A DNA stretch of 64,000 bases from Melieria omissa (GCA_963971225.1 OZ020267.1:8335574-8399573), one strand, 5' to 3'; shown: positions 1 to 11,865, numbered from the stretch's first letter. Program-made: numbers and translations. Notes: generated by a model from the letters alone, not told the origin.

Positions 1-1130
1 TAACTGAACCTAAACCTAACCTTATTATGCATTGGATTGGTGTTCAACCATCCGTCCTTCCTTCTGTCCACCCGTTTCGTTGACTATTTGTCCTTGTTTC
101 ACATTTATTTTGTCTTTGCATCTTTTTGTTCATTCATCTTTTGTTTCGCCATCTATCTAACCGTCTGTACTGTTGTCAGTTCGCTCTTCTTTGTGCACCT
201 CCTTCTATCCCTCCATTCGTCTATCATTGCTTCCTTCTGTTCATTCGTGATTTCATCCAGTCATCTTTTTGTAGCCATGCCTTTTTTTCGTCCGTACCAT
301 TGACCGTTCGTATTGTTGCCTACCGTCCATCCTTCTGTCCGTTTGTCTGTTAGTCCTTTATATCCATGCGTTGTTCCACCCATCTATATTGTTTGCTCGT
401 TCGTGCATCGTCTGCCTGTTCATTTTTTTTATCAGTTCTTTCTCCTTCTCGTTCGTCCTTTGGCCTCTTTATTTTACTGTCCTGCGTCCTTCCTTGCGTC
501 CCTCCTTCTGAACCTCTACTTAACTGTCCTGTGCGCCGCTGCCCATCTATCCTCTGTTTTGCTCCTCATCCTTCTGAACTGTTCATCTCTAAGTCAGTTC
601 TTTCTTCTGCGCGTTTGTCCTTTTGACTCTCCATTTTACTATCCTGCGTCCTTCCTGTTTTACTGTCCTTTGATCCGTCCAGTCTTTTGGTCATTTGAAA
701 AAATTTAACTGAAAAATGGTCGAGCAGTAGTTTATTTGTAAGTTCATGTTTTTTCCCCCTCAAATTTTCTGTCCCGCTTTCTTTTTACTATGCGTATTTC
801 TATCCTTTAGTCCTGTGCATCAATTTTTCTATGCGTCCATCCCTCTGCCCGTCTGTTCCTCTATCAGTTCACAATAATACTAAATTTTTCTGTCTTGCTT
901 TCTTCTTTCTATACATCTTCCTATCCTTCGTCCTGTGTGTCAATTTTTCTATGCGTCCACTCTTCTATCCGTCTGTCCATCTGTTTTTCCGTTCCTCCGT
1001 ACGTCCGTAATATTGTAGATGCTTCCATCCCTAAATTGGTTTTAATCCTGCATCCTTCTATCCATTTAACCACATTTCAGCCGCTCTATTCTTCTGTCCT
1101 TCCGTGCTTCTGTTTGTAAAATGAATCATC
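1..1130. repeat. Degenerate pyrimidine-rich repeat tract
   Basis: The plus strand is a long run of T/C-rich words such as TCCGTCC, TTCTGTCC and CATCCTTC that recur with drifting spacing. This looks like an old, mutated short tandem repeat of about 4 bp (TCCR-like). Open frames across it are compositional and have no domain. The first 25 bases carry AACCTAAACCTAACC, which resembles the pentamer tail of LINE copies elsewhere in the window. Confidence 0.7.
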
Positions 1131-1780
1131 CCCTCTTTTTTTAAAATCCAAGATGAGAGATATATTATTTGTGCAAATGTTAAGCCTAACATCAAAAGAA
1201 TTGAAAGAAACATGACAAAGTTTTGATGCACTGAGTGAAAACTCCAACTTTACATTTATTTCACCGTGCGATCAATTTTTTGTTTTGCTGAGATCCATCC
1301 AAATGTTGATACAAGCTTGAAACTAGAGGTCATTTATAGTAACCTGGCATAGTCAGTTTTTAATTTTCTGACTCAAAGTCCTTCTTAAAAGACTTTAAAA
1401 TTTTAAGGACATACATATTTCAAATATTTTTTTAAATAATTGCGGTTTTGCAAATATGAAGATATGAGACCAAATCGGTTCTTTAGTGTATCTCTAAAAC
1501 GTTTCATTTCCCAAATTTCTACACAAAGTTACACACACACACCCACACAGAACAGATACAAACAAGTCACTATTTCATTCTAACGACGCACAGTTAAAGC
1601 ATTTGCAATTCGCTTCGTATCGCCCAGTGCATACGACTTGAACGTGCATAAGCGTTGCTTATGTGCCAAGTGCCCTAAAACGAAACTTGGCCCTACCCCT
1701 CGTACATACAAATACAACCAGTACTCGCAACAGCCAACTAATGCATATTTCCCTTCATTTGTATTTTGTGCACATTTCAG
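1131..1780. other. Intron-like sequence upstream of the beat-like exon
   Basis: AT-rich, apparently single-copy sequence with no recognisable gene. A short CA tract lies near 1531-1555. It ends in TTTGTGCACATTTCAG, a good splice acceptor at 1780, so at least its right part is intron of the gene that follows. Confidence 0.5.
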
Positions 1781-2178
1781 GAACTCGTCGAATCGCAAAT
1801 ATCGACGGCACATCAACGAGAACGCTCTGGGCATCATACGCAGCACGCTGAACAGCGGCGGCTTCGGTCCGCAGCCGCCGAACCTCAACAACGAGCTCGG
1901 CATACCACCGAACGCGGGTCCCATGAGCCAGCTGGCTGCCGGCTACGGTCGACCACTATCGCATCCGGGCGGCGGCAGTGGCGTGGCGGCGGCCGCTGCA
2001 GCCGTCACCGCTGCGCAGCAGGAGAAGGGCATGTTCTCCATCAGCCAGCTGAATATCGAGCTGACCGAGCAGCACATCGGCAACAATGGCCGCATGGAAA
2101 TCACGTGCTTGTCGACCATACCGAATGCGGTGGCGCAGGGCGAGCAGTATGCCGACTACAAAACGTACTCGGTGAAAG
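1781..2178 (+). CDS. Penultimate coding exon of a Beat-like Ig-superfamily protein
   Basis: The exon supplies 132 complete codons and has a base of a split codon at each end. It lies between an acceptor (CACATTTCAG, ending 1780) and a donor (AAG|GTGGGT, GT at 2179-2180). GC content and third-position GC are much higher than in the flanks, as expected for coding sequence. The first half is a low-complexity Gly/Pro/Ala/Asn linker with a run of Ala. The second half reads like the C-terminal strands of the second Ig domain of Beaten-path proteins: an SQLNIELTEQHIG strand, then GRMEITCLSTIP with the domain's second cysteine, then EQYADYKTYSVK. Beat proteins are secreted or surface ligands of Sidestep-type receptors that guide motor axons. 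The phase-1 end joins exactly to the exon at 7755. Earlier exons (signal peptide, first Ig domain) must lie before this window. The exon is secure; the Beat assignment is by motif only and the paralogue is not assigned. Confidence 0.78.
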
Positions 2179-4662
2179 GTGGGTGCATTGTCGAAGCTCG
2201 TTTTCATTGATCTGCGGCAGCTCCAACGTTCCTTCATACTTGTTGTCGAGCGTCATAATGGAGGTGTGAAGGTTCATGCCTCGCCGCTGGGCTGTTGAGT
2301 TGAGTTTGCATTAACTAAATGGCCATTTCAGCGCCCATCTGGCAATGGCAACGATGGCGACGGCAAGTGTGCGGCCGGATTTATGTTCGGTCTTCTGCTC
2401 GAGGTGTGTCCGTAACGACGTCGTTGGCTGTCTGTGTGTCTGTCTGCTTGGGCGCTTTGTTTGGCCTGTGGGCGTGCGTTTGATTTCACTTTCGATTCGG
2501 CTGCCTGAGTTATGTGGCTAATTATGATGCGGGACGCAAGTATGAGTCGAGCCGAGTCCTTTCGCATAGCACAGGACAGCGCTTGCAATGAGCAAATTTG
2601 AAAATTGTGCCTCAAGTTGTGCATATCGAACGGTTAAACTTTGCTTTGAACGTGTGCAGCTATTACAATTTTATGATAAAAATGCTCATAAATTTGCGAA
2701 AAACGCAACGAACGCAAAAATCGAATGTGATTTATGTTTTTTGCAATAAATAAACAATCTATGATTTTATTTACAACTTGAAAGAGGTTTCTAGAGCAAA
2801 TTCGAATAATTTGGTGAACAAATTTTCAATTGCATCAAATAAAGTCTTTTAAACAGCCAACAAAGTAACTTGAAAGAAATGAAACCATTCAATTCCTATT
2901 AAATTCTTTCTTGAAACTCGACACGAGACATTAAATGTCCACAGAAAAAACTCCATTTTGGCAATAAACATAAACAGGTTTGAATTATTAAAAGCAAAAA
3001 CTAATAAAAAAATTATGCTGTTATGATAAAATCCCGCGCATCTCATTCAGCCATCTTATGGCGACATTTCTGTCAACACTCCGCAGTCGAGTCGCAGTCG
3101 CAGTCGACCAGCTGGCCAGCTGTCAGGACGGTGATATTTCACAACATAAAGTTTGGTCATCTTTTATGAACGATTCTCCCAGTGCCATTAAAAAATCTCC
3201 TTGCGCCAAAATGCCATGGAAACCAGCGCATTGGGTGAAACGACGGCAAGCAAGCGACAGAGTCATTTTCTCAGCTCAACGAAAACGCAATTCTTGCCAC
3301 CTGCCAGCGCAGCTCGCCCCCCAGTTTCGGCTTAGTGTCTATGTAAATGCAAAGCAATTTATTTCTGAGAACATCGCTGACACGGCAAACACGTCCGAAC
3401 ATGCGGCAACCAGCGACAAGTGGTGGTTGCTGGCGTTTTACAGCGTTCACTACGAAAATATTTGCCTCGCGCCTGTGCTGCACGCGGCCTACGTTGCGTA
3501 TACGCAACAACTAATTTTTCGCGCGCACGCGTTCGCCTGCTCGGACATTTAAAGGAAGTCATTAGGCTGCAGTTTAAACACGCGCGAGTGTGTGTTTTCC
3601 GGGAGACGCCTCTAAATTAACGCAAATTGTGAGAAATAATTTGCGTCGTTGTTGTGCCGGGTGACTAACGACTGGCGCAGCGGTGCCTTGTTGGTGTTTG
3701 CAAAGGCCCTAAATACAACAGTTGGCAGAGCGAGAAAAGAGAACGCAAGTGTGTGAGTACATGTGTGTGTGTGTTTGTTTGTATTGTGGCGACAATATTT
3801 ATTGTTATGGCAGAATGAGTGCACAGCCATTCCACAGTCTCCGAGCCGTGCGCTGCCTGCAATAAATGCGTAGAAAATTAATTTTCGTTAACAGTGAAAT
3901 GCTGTCGACATTAAACGATTCCCTGTTTGCTGTTTGTTGTGCCCAAAGTTTTCATTCGCAACTCATAAATAATTGATTATGGGTCTGTTTCAATGCTGAC
4001 TGAAAGGTATTTAAAGCTTTGCTGCCGAATCGGGTTGACCCAAAGAAAGCAAAGTTTTCGGCGCTGCGCTTAATCCCGCCAAAATCAAACGGGTGAAACA
4101 AATCAAACACGCCAAATCCTTAGGTGCCAGCAAAGACATTGGATTTCGGTCTGTCGGCGACAGTGCAACTGACCCTTTTGCACAAAGCTCGCTAGGCTTA
4201 CAAGCAATTCGAGACCCATTCCGCAGCTGTCTAAGCTGTGTTTATTTTGTTGACATTTTGGTTCGGTTTTGTTTTGTCTTGTTGCGGGTTAAACAAGCGC
4301 ACAAACGTAAAAGTAGTAACAAATGTCGCTGTGTGTTTTAGTGTGTGTGTGTGTGTTTGTGCCGGAAACCACCGCAAGCTGACAAAGTTAACACAAACTT
4401 TTCGCTCCCGGGAATATGCCGTCTGAATAACTTATTCAAATGGATTGTGATATGGATTTGTGCTAATTTGGCTTTTGCACTTTTATGATTGTTGTTGTTT
4501 TATTGTTTTTGTTTTTTTTTAATTCCAAGAAAGTCGTCTAATTTCTGGCCTAAGTTGGGTTGGATTAGATTGAACAGTTGTGTACAGTGCACACTGTTTT
4601 GTTTTACTCAGAGACCTAACAGGCAGAGGGAGTGAGAGTTTGTTTATATTTGAGTAAGAGCA
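2179..4662. other. First part of the large beat-like intron
   Basis: No supported exon. Around 3060-3600 and 4020-4420 the sequence is less AT-rich and may be conserved intronic sequence, but the open frames there have no recognisable domain and overlap on both strands. A (GT)n microsatellite lies at about 4339-4356. Confidence 0.5.
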
Positions 4663-4839
4663 TCCATTGGTCCCTCATATCGGGTGCAGACTGGGTATCC
4701 ACAAGTTTAGGAAACATACCTCTTGGATACTGGACTCACTGATAGTCTTTGAGGTCCAAGAAGGGGGCACAATAGATCTACTAGGTCGCAGTGCATTATC
4801 CCCAGCAATAATAATAATAATAATGATAATCCATTGGTC
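4663..4839 (+). mobile_element. 5'-truncated LINE 3' end with 11-bp target duplication
   Basis: A 155-bp insert (4674-4828) ends in an (AAT)n tail and is flanked by perfect direct repeats ATCCATTGGTC at 4663-4673 and 4829-4839. The stretch GGGGGCACAATAGATC followed by CAGTGCA near 4764-4795 also occurs, in reverse orientation, at the 3' end of the RNase-H-bearing LINE at 27790-28690. Both are therefore copies of one non-LTR family with a microsatellite-like tail. Only 3' non-coding sequence remains. Confidence 0.8.
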
Positions 4840-5053
4840 TACCTGAGTCAAAACATAAACCAATTTGAGTTCTTGAAAAAAACTTAGTAGATCTGAAGCA
4901 TAAATGATTATGAAAGCATTAGACCCCTTTAACTCAATAAATCTCCTCTACTGGAAAGTAAATCCAACTTATTTTTGAAAGATAAGAAAGACAAGACCTG
5001 CAGTTTAGTACATCTGAAACTAAGTTAATCTGAAACATAGTAGTTTTGAAACA

Positions 5054-5232
5054 TCTCGAAGCAGTGGGGGATTCAGAGGGTGGTTTGGGAATTGAAACCC
5101 CCCGAAATATTAGGGTCAACTTTAAAACTACATACAAATTAAAGGCAAAGACATAAATATTTAGGAATATTAAAGAATAACTTTTTGAAACCCCTCCCAA
5201 AATATTTTTTTCAATCCGCCCCTGTCTCGAAG
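5054..5232. mobile_element. hAT-type MITE with perfect 8-bp target duplication
   Basis: The element spans 5062-5224 (163 bp). It starts CAGTGGGGGATTCAGAGGG and ends with the inverse-type terminus TCCGCCCCTG. It is flanked by TCTCGAAG at 5054-5061 and again at 5225-5232. An 8-bp duplication and CAGTGG-type ends are hallmarks of hAT elements. It carries no transposase. It sits in the satellite whose unit contains the same TCTCGAAG word. Related copies lie at 16640, 32800 and 48475. Confidence 0.82.
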
Positions 5233-6720
5233 GTCTTATAGGCCCATTGCCAGCATCTTTGTAGAAGACTCAGGTCTGAGTCTCGTATCTGAGTCAATTG
5301 AAAAACCAGTTTGACTTCTTCATGAAGCTTAGCAGGATTGAAGTCTGGATCCGAAGCTTACTATATCTCTTAGTCCTTTTAGACCAACTCTCCCTCATAT
5401 CAGATAATTCCTAAACAACTCAAAAGTCAATTCAACTTCTTTATGAAATATAGTAAACCTATAACTTAGTAGACCTGAAAGTAGATCTGAAACTTGGTAG
5501 ATCTGAAGCTTAGTACATCTTTTAGTCCTTTTCGAACAACTATCAGTCCTTCATATTGGACTAAGTTCATCAAGTATTCATAAATCAACTCGAAAGTCAA
5601 TTTAAGTTCTTTATGAAAAATAAAAGACCTAAAACTAAGTACAAGTATATCTGAAACTTAGTACATCTGAAGCTTTGTTGATCTAAAACTTAATAGATCT
5701 CGAAGGTCTAATTTATCTGGGTCATACCAGAACCAGTTAAAAATTCAAATCGTTATCTTCATGAAGCTTAATTCATCTGAATTTTAGTAGATCTGAAGAT
5801 TAGTTAATCTGAATCTTAGTCAATCTGAAGCCTAGTTGATCTGAATATTGGTAAATCTTTAACTTCTTTTAGGACTCGAAAGTCAACTCAACTTCTTTAT
5901 GAAACTTAGTAGACCAAAAACTTAGTAGACCTGAAACTTAGTAGATCTGAAACTTGGTAGATCTGAAGCTTAGTAGATCTCGAAGGTCTAATTTATCAGT
6001 GAAGCAATTCATACCCAATTCGGTTTCTTCATGAAGCTGAGTTGATCTGAATCTTAGACCTAAAACTTAGTAGACCTGAAACTTAGTAGATCTGAAACTG
6101 GGTATATCTGAAGATTAGTAGATCTCGAAGGTCTAATTTATCAGTGAAGCAATTCATACCCAATTCGGTTTCTTCATGAAGCTGAGTTGATCTGAATCTT
6201 AGACCTAAAACTTAGTAGACCTGAAACTTAGTAGATCTGAAACTGGGTAGATCTGAAGCTTAGTAGATCTCGAAGGTCTAATTTATCAGTGAAGGAATTC
6301 ATACCCAATTCGGTTTCTTCATGAAGCTGAGTTGATCTGAATCTTAGACCTAAAGCTTAGTAGACCTGAAACTTAGTAGATCTGAAACTTGGTAGATCTG
6401 AAGCTTAGTATATCTCTTGGTAGATCTGAAGTTAAGTAGATCTCGAAGGTATAATTTATCAGTGAGCTAATTCAAAACCAATTCGGTTTCTTCAGAAAGC
6501 TAAGTTGATCTGAATCTTAGTAGATTTGAAGCTTAGTTGATCTGGATCTTGGTAGATCTTCAATTTCCTTTAGAAACTTCTCCATTTCTCCAACTTTTTT
6601 GTGAAACATGGTAGACCTAAAACTTAGTAGACCTGAAGCTAAGTAGATCTGAAACTCAGTAGAAGTTGAAGGCCTATCAAACACATTTTTAGTCTCCTCA
6701 TACGTTACAAGAAGTATTAG
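5233..6720. repeat. Higher-order satellite: ~145-bp units built from an AGTAGATCTGAA motif
   Basis: The anchor GAAGGTCTAATTTATC recurs at 5702, 5982, 6127, 6272 and (one change) 6444, giving spacings of 280, 145, 145 and 172. Each unit is itself made of short variants of CTTAGTAGATCTGAA, rich in the palindrome AGATCT. The copies at 5982-6440 are nearly identical, so the array was homogenised recently. The edges are degenerate. The whole array lies within the intron of the beat-like gene. Confidence 0.88.
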
Positions 6721-7754
6721 TCTCGAACCTAAGTTGATTCGCCTTCTTTCTGAATTTTAGCAAATCTGAAGTTTAGTAGTTTGTCTTGACTACCTATTTT
6801 TGTGAGTCCCTTCAATCCTAGTATCCAAAAACCTCGTATAAAAGTCAGTTTAAAAACCAATACAACTCTTTCATGAGGTTTAGTAGATCTGATAGCCCGA
6901 CTTTTCCTGACTTTGCAAGATACTTTCATGATCCTACAAGGGTAACTAGGAGTTCCTAAAAAACTCACGCTCAATTCTCAAAGGGTTAATTATTAATTTG
7001 TAGATACACACGTACAGCATTGCTTGTTAATCTTTCATCCAACAAGCACAATTAGCTGAGCACATGAGAATCGTCGGAGCTCATTACATGCCAATTCCAT
7101 TACTTGGCTAACCTTCAGTATCAACCATACCTACAGACAAAAAGTTTAATTTTTATGTTCATTCACACATATTTACGTACACAGATACATATGTGAATTG
7201 TACATGTGTGCATTGTATATAAAATGTAAAATAAATAATTAAACAGTCGGCCATAACGCAGGTGAGGCAACAGCACGAAGGTCGAGTGCACTGCAAGCGT
7301 TGCCAGCCAACCAATAGAACGGACACCTTCAGTTTGACCTTTTAAACTTTCGCGCATTGCTTGTATCTTCGAACGACGCTCGGCATAACGTTGCGCCTTA
7401 ATGGAATTCTCAAAATAATTGAGTACATTGAATTTCCCAGGCCGAACATGAAATACCGACGCCTCACATGCTGCCGATGGTATTTTTCTTGCAATATAGC
7501 AACTTTTTTGTTGCTGTATTTTTCAGCCAAGCAAACATTATCGTTGCTGTTATTGCCATATCTCGTGCGCTGTTTCGCGTCCATCGAAGCGTCATCGTTG
7601 TGCCCAATTAATTTCATCAATTTACCTTTTCACTCTCAATGTCAATCGAATGCTTTTCAATCCATTGCAGCTCAGCTCAAAGTCGAAGACATTTTAAACG
7701 TTTTTTCTTCTGCTTTCTCTTTTTGCTTTTTCTTTTTTTGGGTTTTCCTTGCAG
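6721..7754. other. Last part of the beat-like intron, ending in a strong acceptor
   Basis: No repeat array or exon is evident. The segment ends in a long T-rich polypyrimidine tract and TTTTCCTTGCAG at 7743-7754, a strong splice acceptor for the next exon. Open frames at 7342-7620 on either strand are chance. Confidence 0.5.
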
Positions 7755-7978
7755 TGGAGATCGAGCGACGAGAAGCGTCGTCCACATCCACAGCGGCCCC
7801 GAACATAGGCATGGCGGCGCTGGGCAACGGCAGCGGCGCACCGTCCACGGCCAGTGGCCGCGCGACCGGTGGCCAAGTGCAGTGCGCAGTGTGGAGCGCG
7901 GCGGCGGCGTCGCTGCTGCATGTGCTGCTGCTGCTGCTGCGGCGGCCAACGCTTTGCGGAGGCGAGAGCGGCTATTGA
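7755..7978 (+). CDS. Terminal coding exon of the Beat-like protein
   Basis: The exon follows TTTTCCTTGCAG. Its first two bases complete the Val codon begun by the last base of the 1781-2178 exon, so the joined frame reads YSVK-V-EIERREASS without a break. It adds 73 more residues and stops at TGA 7976-7978. After a Ser/Thr/Gly-rich stalk comes a hydrophobic run, VWSAAAASLLHVLLLLL, followed by RRPTLCGGESGY. This fits either a membrane anchor with a 12-residue tail or a GPI-addition signal; the polar residues after the hydrophobic run favour the first. The Leu run is encoded by a pure (CTG)n stretch at about 7920-7940, likely length-variable. Strong GC contrast with both flanks supports coding. 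Any downstream alternative last exon would replace this anchor. Confidence 0.78.
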
Positions 7979-8900
7979 GCGGTTGCCACAGAGCGCCCAC
8001 CGAGCCGACACAACGGTAACAACTGAAACCTGGCTACGTAGCTGAAACTGCACAACTCCACTCAACTCAACCAACCAACCAACCAACCAGCAACAAAACT
8101 GACATGTACCTTTAGCAAAAATCTCGCGAAAGCAACTGAAAACTGTAAAAAGCGCAATGCACTACGGCAGCCAGCAGCCCAGTGCATGGAGCGGAGAGTG
8201 AAGAGCGGCAGAGCAAACAATAATGTAATGACTGCATGTAAAAAACAAAAACAAAATAAACCGTAGCATAGTAGAGAAAATGGCGAGCAGAGAGCGAAGA
8301 GAAACCTAAACTGAACTGCACCAACGGAGAACAAAACAAAATACAACAAAACAATATTTGGGGGGGAGGGTAACATAACTGAAAAGTAAAACAACAAAAT
8401 AATAGAAAAAAATTTGTGAACTTTAAAGAGAAAACAAGCAAAGCAGGACCGGAATTTAATTGCACAAATGAATAGAATTGAAATGATGGCAAAATTGAAG
8501 TACGGAAACACAACAACAGCAACAACACAATTCGTAATGTGAACAACACATTTGGAGCAGCTTTGCTTTATTCTTGCATTGAAGTGAAAATAAAACAATA
8601 ATTTTCCTTTTTTATAACAAATAACAACAACAAACAAACTTTAAATTAGTTACGATAAACTGAATGAAAAAAATTTTAAATGCAAAATTTCAACAAAAAC
8701 AACAAAAATGAAACGCAGAATTGCATTACAGTTGCAAGCAAATATTTGTAGACTATGTGTAAATACGGCCGGAGATGAGCAGGCAATGATAATAAAGTTA
8801 ATTATATTAAGAAGAACAAGAACCAGCAACTAGCAGGGCACTGAAGGCTACACAAACACGTTGGCGGCATTCACAAACGGCGGCAGCTGTGCTGAACGAA
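7979..8900 (+). other. Probable 3' UTR of the beat-like gene
   Basis: Immediately after the stop, the plus strand becomes strongly A-rich over T, with many CAACAA and AAACAAA words typical of fly 3' UTRs. Canonical AATAAA signals occur at 8255-8260, 8589-8594 and 8791-8796. The long antisense frame at 8062-8637 is only the complement of this A-rich sequence. The end of the transcript is inferred. Confidence 0.6.
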
Positions 8901-9539
8901 GAGCAAAATTGAAGAAAGTGAACTAAGTTTTCAATACAAATCAACTGATGTTTGTTTACAGAAGTAAACAGACTGTGACTCTCATTAGGTTTTTTTCCCC
9001 AAAAGAAAACATTTATTACTATTTTTTCTCTTTAAATAGTTGCCACCGTTCATGTATACCGCCAATCTGTATTATTTCTCTATGAATGCAAAATATGCAA
9101 AAGACAGAAGCTGCTTGCAATCAGCGCCGCAGTTAATTATTAGGATTAGAAATATTTTTGGTATTTTGCAGTGTTGCGCAACGGCGGACGCGCAGCACAT
9201 CGGTTGCATTTGTAAAGTAAAATTGTACAATGAACGCAATTTTATTTTTGTAGTGTGTTTAGGGGGCAATGCAGCGATTGCAATGATTGTAAATGTGTGT
9301 GTATGTAACCCAACCGATGTTTGTGTATTTGTAGTTATATGGAGGACATTCAAAATTGTAAAGAGCCATTTGAAGTTCAGCCACCCCCAACCCAATTTGT
9401 CGGCCCCGCCCTCCCCACCCCCCGTAAAGTGCATAAAAGTAGGATTTTAATTTGGTGAGTTCATTGAAACTGAATGCGGAACCATTTGTGAACTGCAGTC
9501 AAACCAGGATGCAAAGGAAGTGCGGAATGTAGACACTGA
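8901..9539. other. Unassigned sequence
   Basis: A 136-codon open frame at 9040-9450 has Cys-, Ile- and Val-rich low-complexity translation and no recognisable domain. No repeat boundary or RNA gene is seen. Confidence 0.4.
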
Positions 9540-9995
9540 ACGTTGGTAATCATGTGGAAATTCAATTTTGTTGAATATGGAAATTTTGAAATTTTGAACA
9601 TGGAAAACAAATTTGTGTGGATTGAAACAATAGCGTTGTGGGCATTTTGGTAGTTTTCTAGTACAACAAAGGGTTGCAAGTTTAAAGAAGGACAGCCATT
9701 TTTCATAGTCACGGCCAGATTCAACACTGCAACATTGCATTTTGTAGGCATTTTGAAAGTTTTCTAGTGAAACAAAGGCTTGAAAGTTTAAAGAAGAACA
9801 GACTTTTTTCATAGTGACAGCCAGAATGAACACTGGAACATTTACGTTGTGGTCATTTTGGTAGTTTTCTAGAGCTACAAAGGCTTGAAAGTTGAAAGAA
9901 GGACAGACATTTTTCATGGTAACAGCCAGACTGAAGACTGGAACATTTACGCTGTGGACATTTTGGTGGTTTTTTAGTGACGAAAAGTTAAAACA
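9540..9995. repeat. Tandem repeat, ~106-bp unit, about four copies
   Basis: The phrase CATTTTGGTAGTTTTCTAG with its surroundings recurs at about 9643, 9749, 9854 and 9960, a spacing of 105-106 bp. Each unit also contains GAAGGACAGACATTTTTCAT and CACTGGAACATT. Copies differ by roughly 10-20 percent, and the outermost copies are partial. Open frames on the minus strand repeat the same peptide and are not genes. Confidence 0.85.
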
Positions 9996-10639
9996 ACTGG
10001 TGAAATTTTTAAAAGTGAGTGACAGATTTAACTTTGAGCTCCAGACTGAAGTTGAAGCCTTATAGCGTTTGCACTGAATGGTGAGAAATCGTAGAAACTG
10101 ACTGAACTTAGGAAATCGGACAACTTTCGCAATTAATATTGGCTTTTAAAAGAGTAAAACAGTGTCTCAAAGGACTTTGTAGAATCTTGTTTTGCTCTGC
10201 CGATAATGTTTAGACTGGACACACCAAAATTTTGCAGCTGAATCATGAGCGTCAAATCATACAACAGAAAACCTGAAATAGAGGTATTAGAAATTACCTC
10301 TATTTGAATGCATTTGAAGGTCATTTATGACTAATGAGTCTTGACACATTTTCAAAAGGACCACTAAACTTAAATCCAAATGTATTCACAGCGGCTTTGC
10401 ATTGGTCGTGAAAGAATTGAACTTAAAATTCTGGATTACGAAAATTTAAACCATGAATCAAAGTTTCAACTTCATGAATCATGAACTACCTTTTAAATAA
10501 TGCTTTGAAAATGATAAAATATGGATTTGAATCCATATATCAATCAATAACTGTAGAACATGAATCAAATATAAACAAAATGATTCATACACATGAGTGA
10601 ATAAATGTTTAACATGAACTTTTGTATTTGAAAAACGTA
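9996..10639. other. Unassigned AT-rich sequence
   Basis: Single-copy-looking AT-rich DNA. No gene, terminal inverted repeat or RNA feature can be supported. Confidence 0.4.
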
Positions 10640-11400
10640 AATTTTTAATTAAATTAAATTGATGACTCAGAAATCAAATATGAATAATAAAATAAAAATT
10701 ACTTACATTTCTGATTCACATATCATTAAAAAAAAACCTTTAATAATGACTAATTGAATAAAAATCAGTAAAAATTGTGATTCACAAATTGATTATGAAA
10801 CTTAAATAATGACTAAATGAATAAAATTAAAAAAAATTTATGACTTACAAATCATTGGAAATTATGAATCGATAATATGTAAAATTTTTATAATTTAATA
10901 ATAAAATAAAAAAAATAAAATAAAATAAAATAAAATAAAATAAAATAAAATAAAATAAAATAAAATAAAATATAAAAATAAAATAATATAAACAAAATTT
11001 AAAATAATTATTGACATAATTCATAAATCGATAATATGTAAAATTTAAATGATGATTAATTGAATAAAATTAATTAAACCTAAATTCTTGACTAAAATCA
11101 TTAACATAAATCATTAATAGAACTTAAACTATGATTAAATAAATTAAATTAATTTGATGATTCCAAAATTCATAACAAAAATCAATGATTATTAATTGAA
11201 TAAAACTTAACTATATTCAGAATTAATAAATCTTAAATAATGACTAATTGAATTCAATTAAATTCAATTTAAGATTCATAAATTTAAAATAAAACTTAAA
11301 TAATAACTAATTGAATAAAATTTCCTTCAATTTATAATTCATAAATAATTATGAATAAAAAATAATAAACAATTAATGAATAATGCCTAAAAATCTATGA
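10640..11400. repeat. Degenerate AT-rich tandem repeat with an (AAATA)n core
   Basis: The phrase TAATGACTAATTGAATAAAA recurs in mutated form near 10744, 10808, 11050, 11190, 11236 and 11300. An almost pure AAATA pentanucleotide run occupies about 10905-10985. The whole looks like an old satellite of about 60-80 bp interrupted by a younger microsatellite. Confidence 0.65.
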
Positions 11401-11865
11401 AACGTAATAGGTTTTTTTTAATGAAACTATAAACCATAGTAAACTTCAAACCCCAAAAATTAACCACGGGATAAAAATCAATAAAATTATAATTTAATTA
11501 GTGATGATTAATGCAAGCGATAGGATAATCCACTACTCTGGCAAAATTTCAATTGATTAAAGTAACCAACCCAAAGCATTAGACTTGTCGAGGGAGCACT
11601 TATCTGTTCTCCGAAGTGAAGTAGATAAGGCTACAAAAAATTAAGTTTTAAAACACTAGGAAGTGAAATATTGTTTTATACATCAGCATAAATTTTAAAA
11701 CACTTAAAAGAGAGACAAAATTTTATACATGAAGTTATGAAAAATTCTACAGTTTTCAGATTGTGAATCACATTTTGAACAATATGAATTAAGTCAAGTG
11801 AAATTATTAGTTTTGAAGTAATAAAAAGGAACAAATAATTATAGCAGAAACTATAATTCATATGA
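11401..11865. other. Unassigned AT-rich sequence
   Basis: No supported gene or element boundary; flanked on both sides by AT-rich tandem repeats. Confidence 0.4.

Noticed and set aside
1..30. Interstitial telomere sequence (CCTAAA/CCTAA)
   Set aside because: Too short and irregular; the same pentamer is the tail of a LINE family in this window.
1638..1780. Upstream part of the open frame before the first beat-like exon
   Set aside because: The acceptor at 1780 and the fall in GC mark it as intron. An internal start there would lack the Ig domains and signal peptide.
7361..7756. Upstream part of the open frame that runs into the terminal beat-like exon
   Set aside because: It lies in the intron before a strong acceptor at 7754; its peptide is AT-rich chance sequence.
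8062..8637. 191-codon minus-strand frame
   Set aside because: It is the complement of the A-rich 3' UTR of the beat-like gene. The translation is a Phe/Leu/Cys/Val-rich low-complexity string with no domain.
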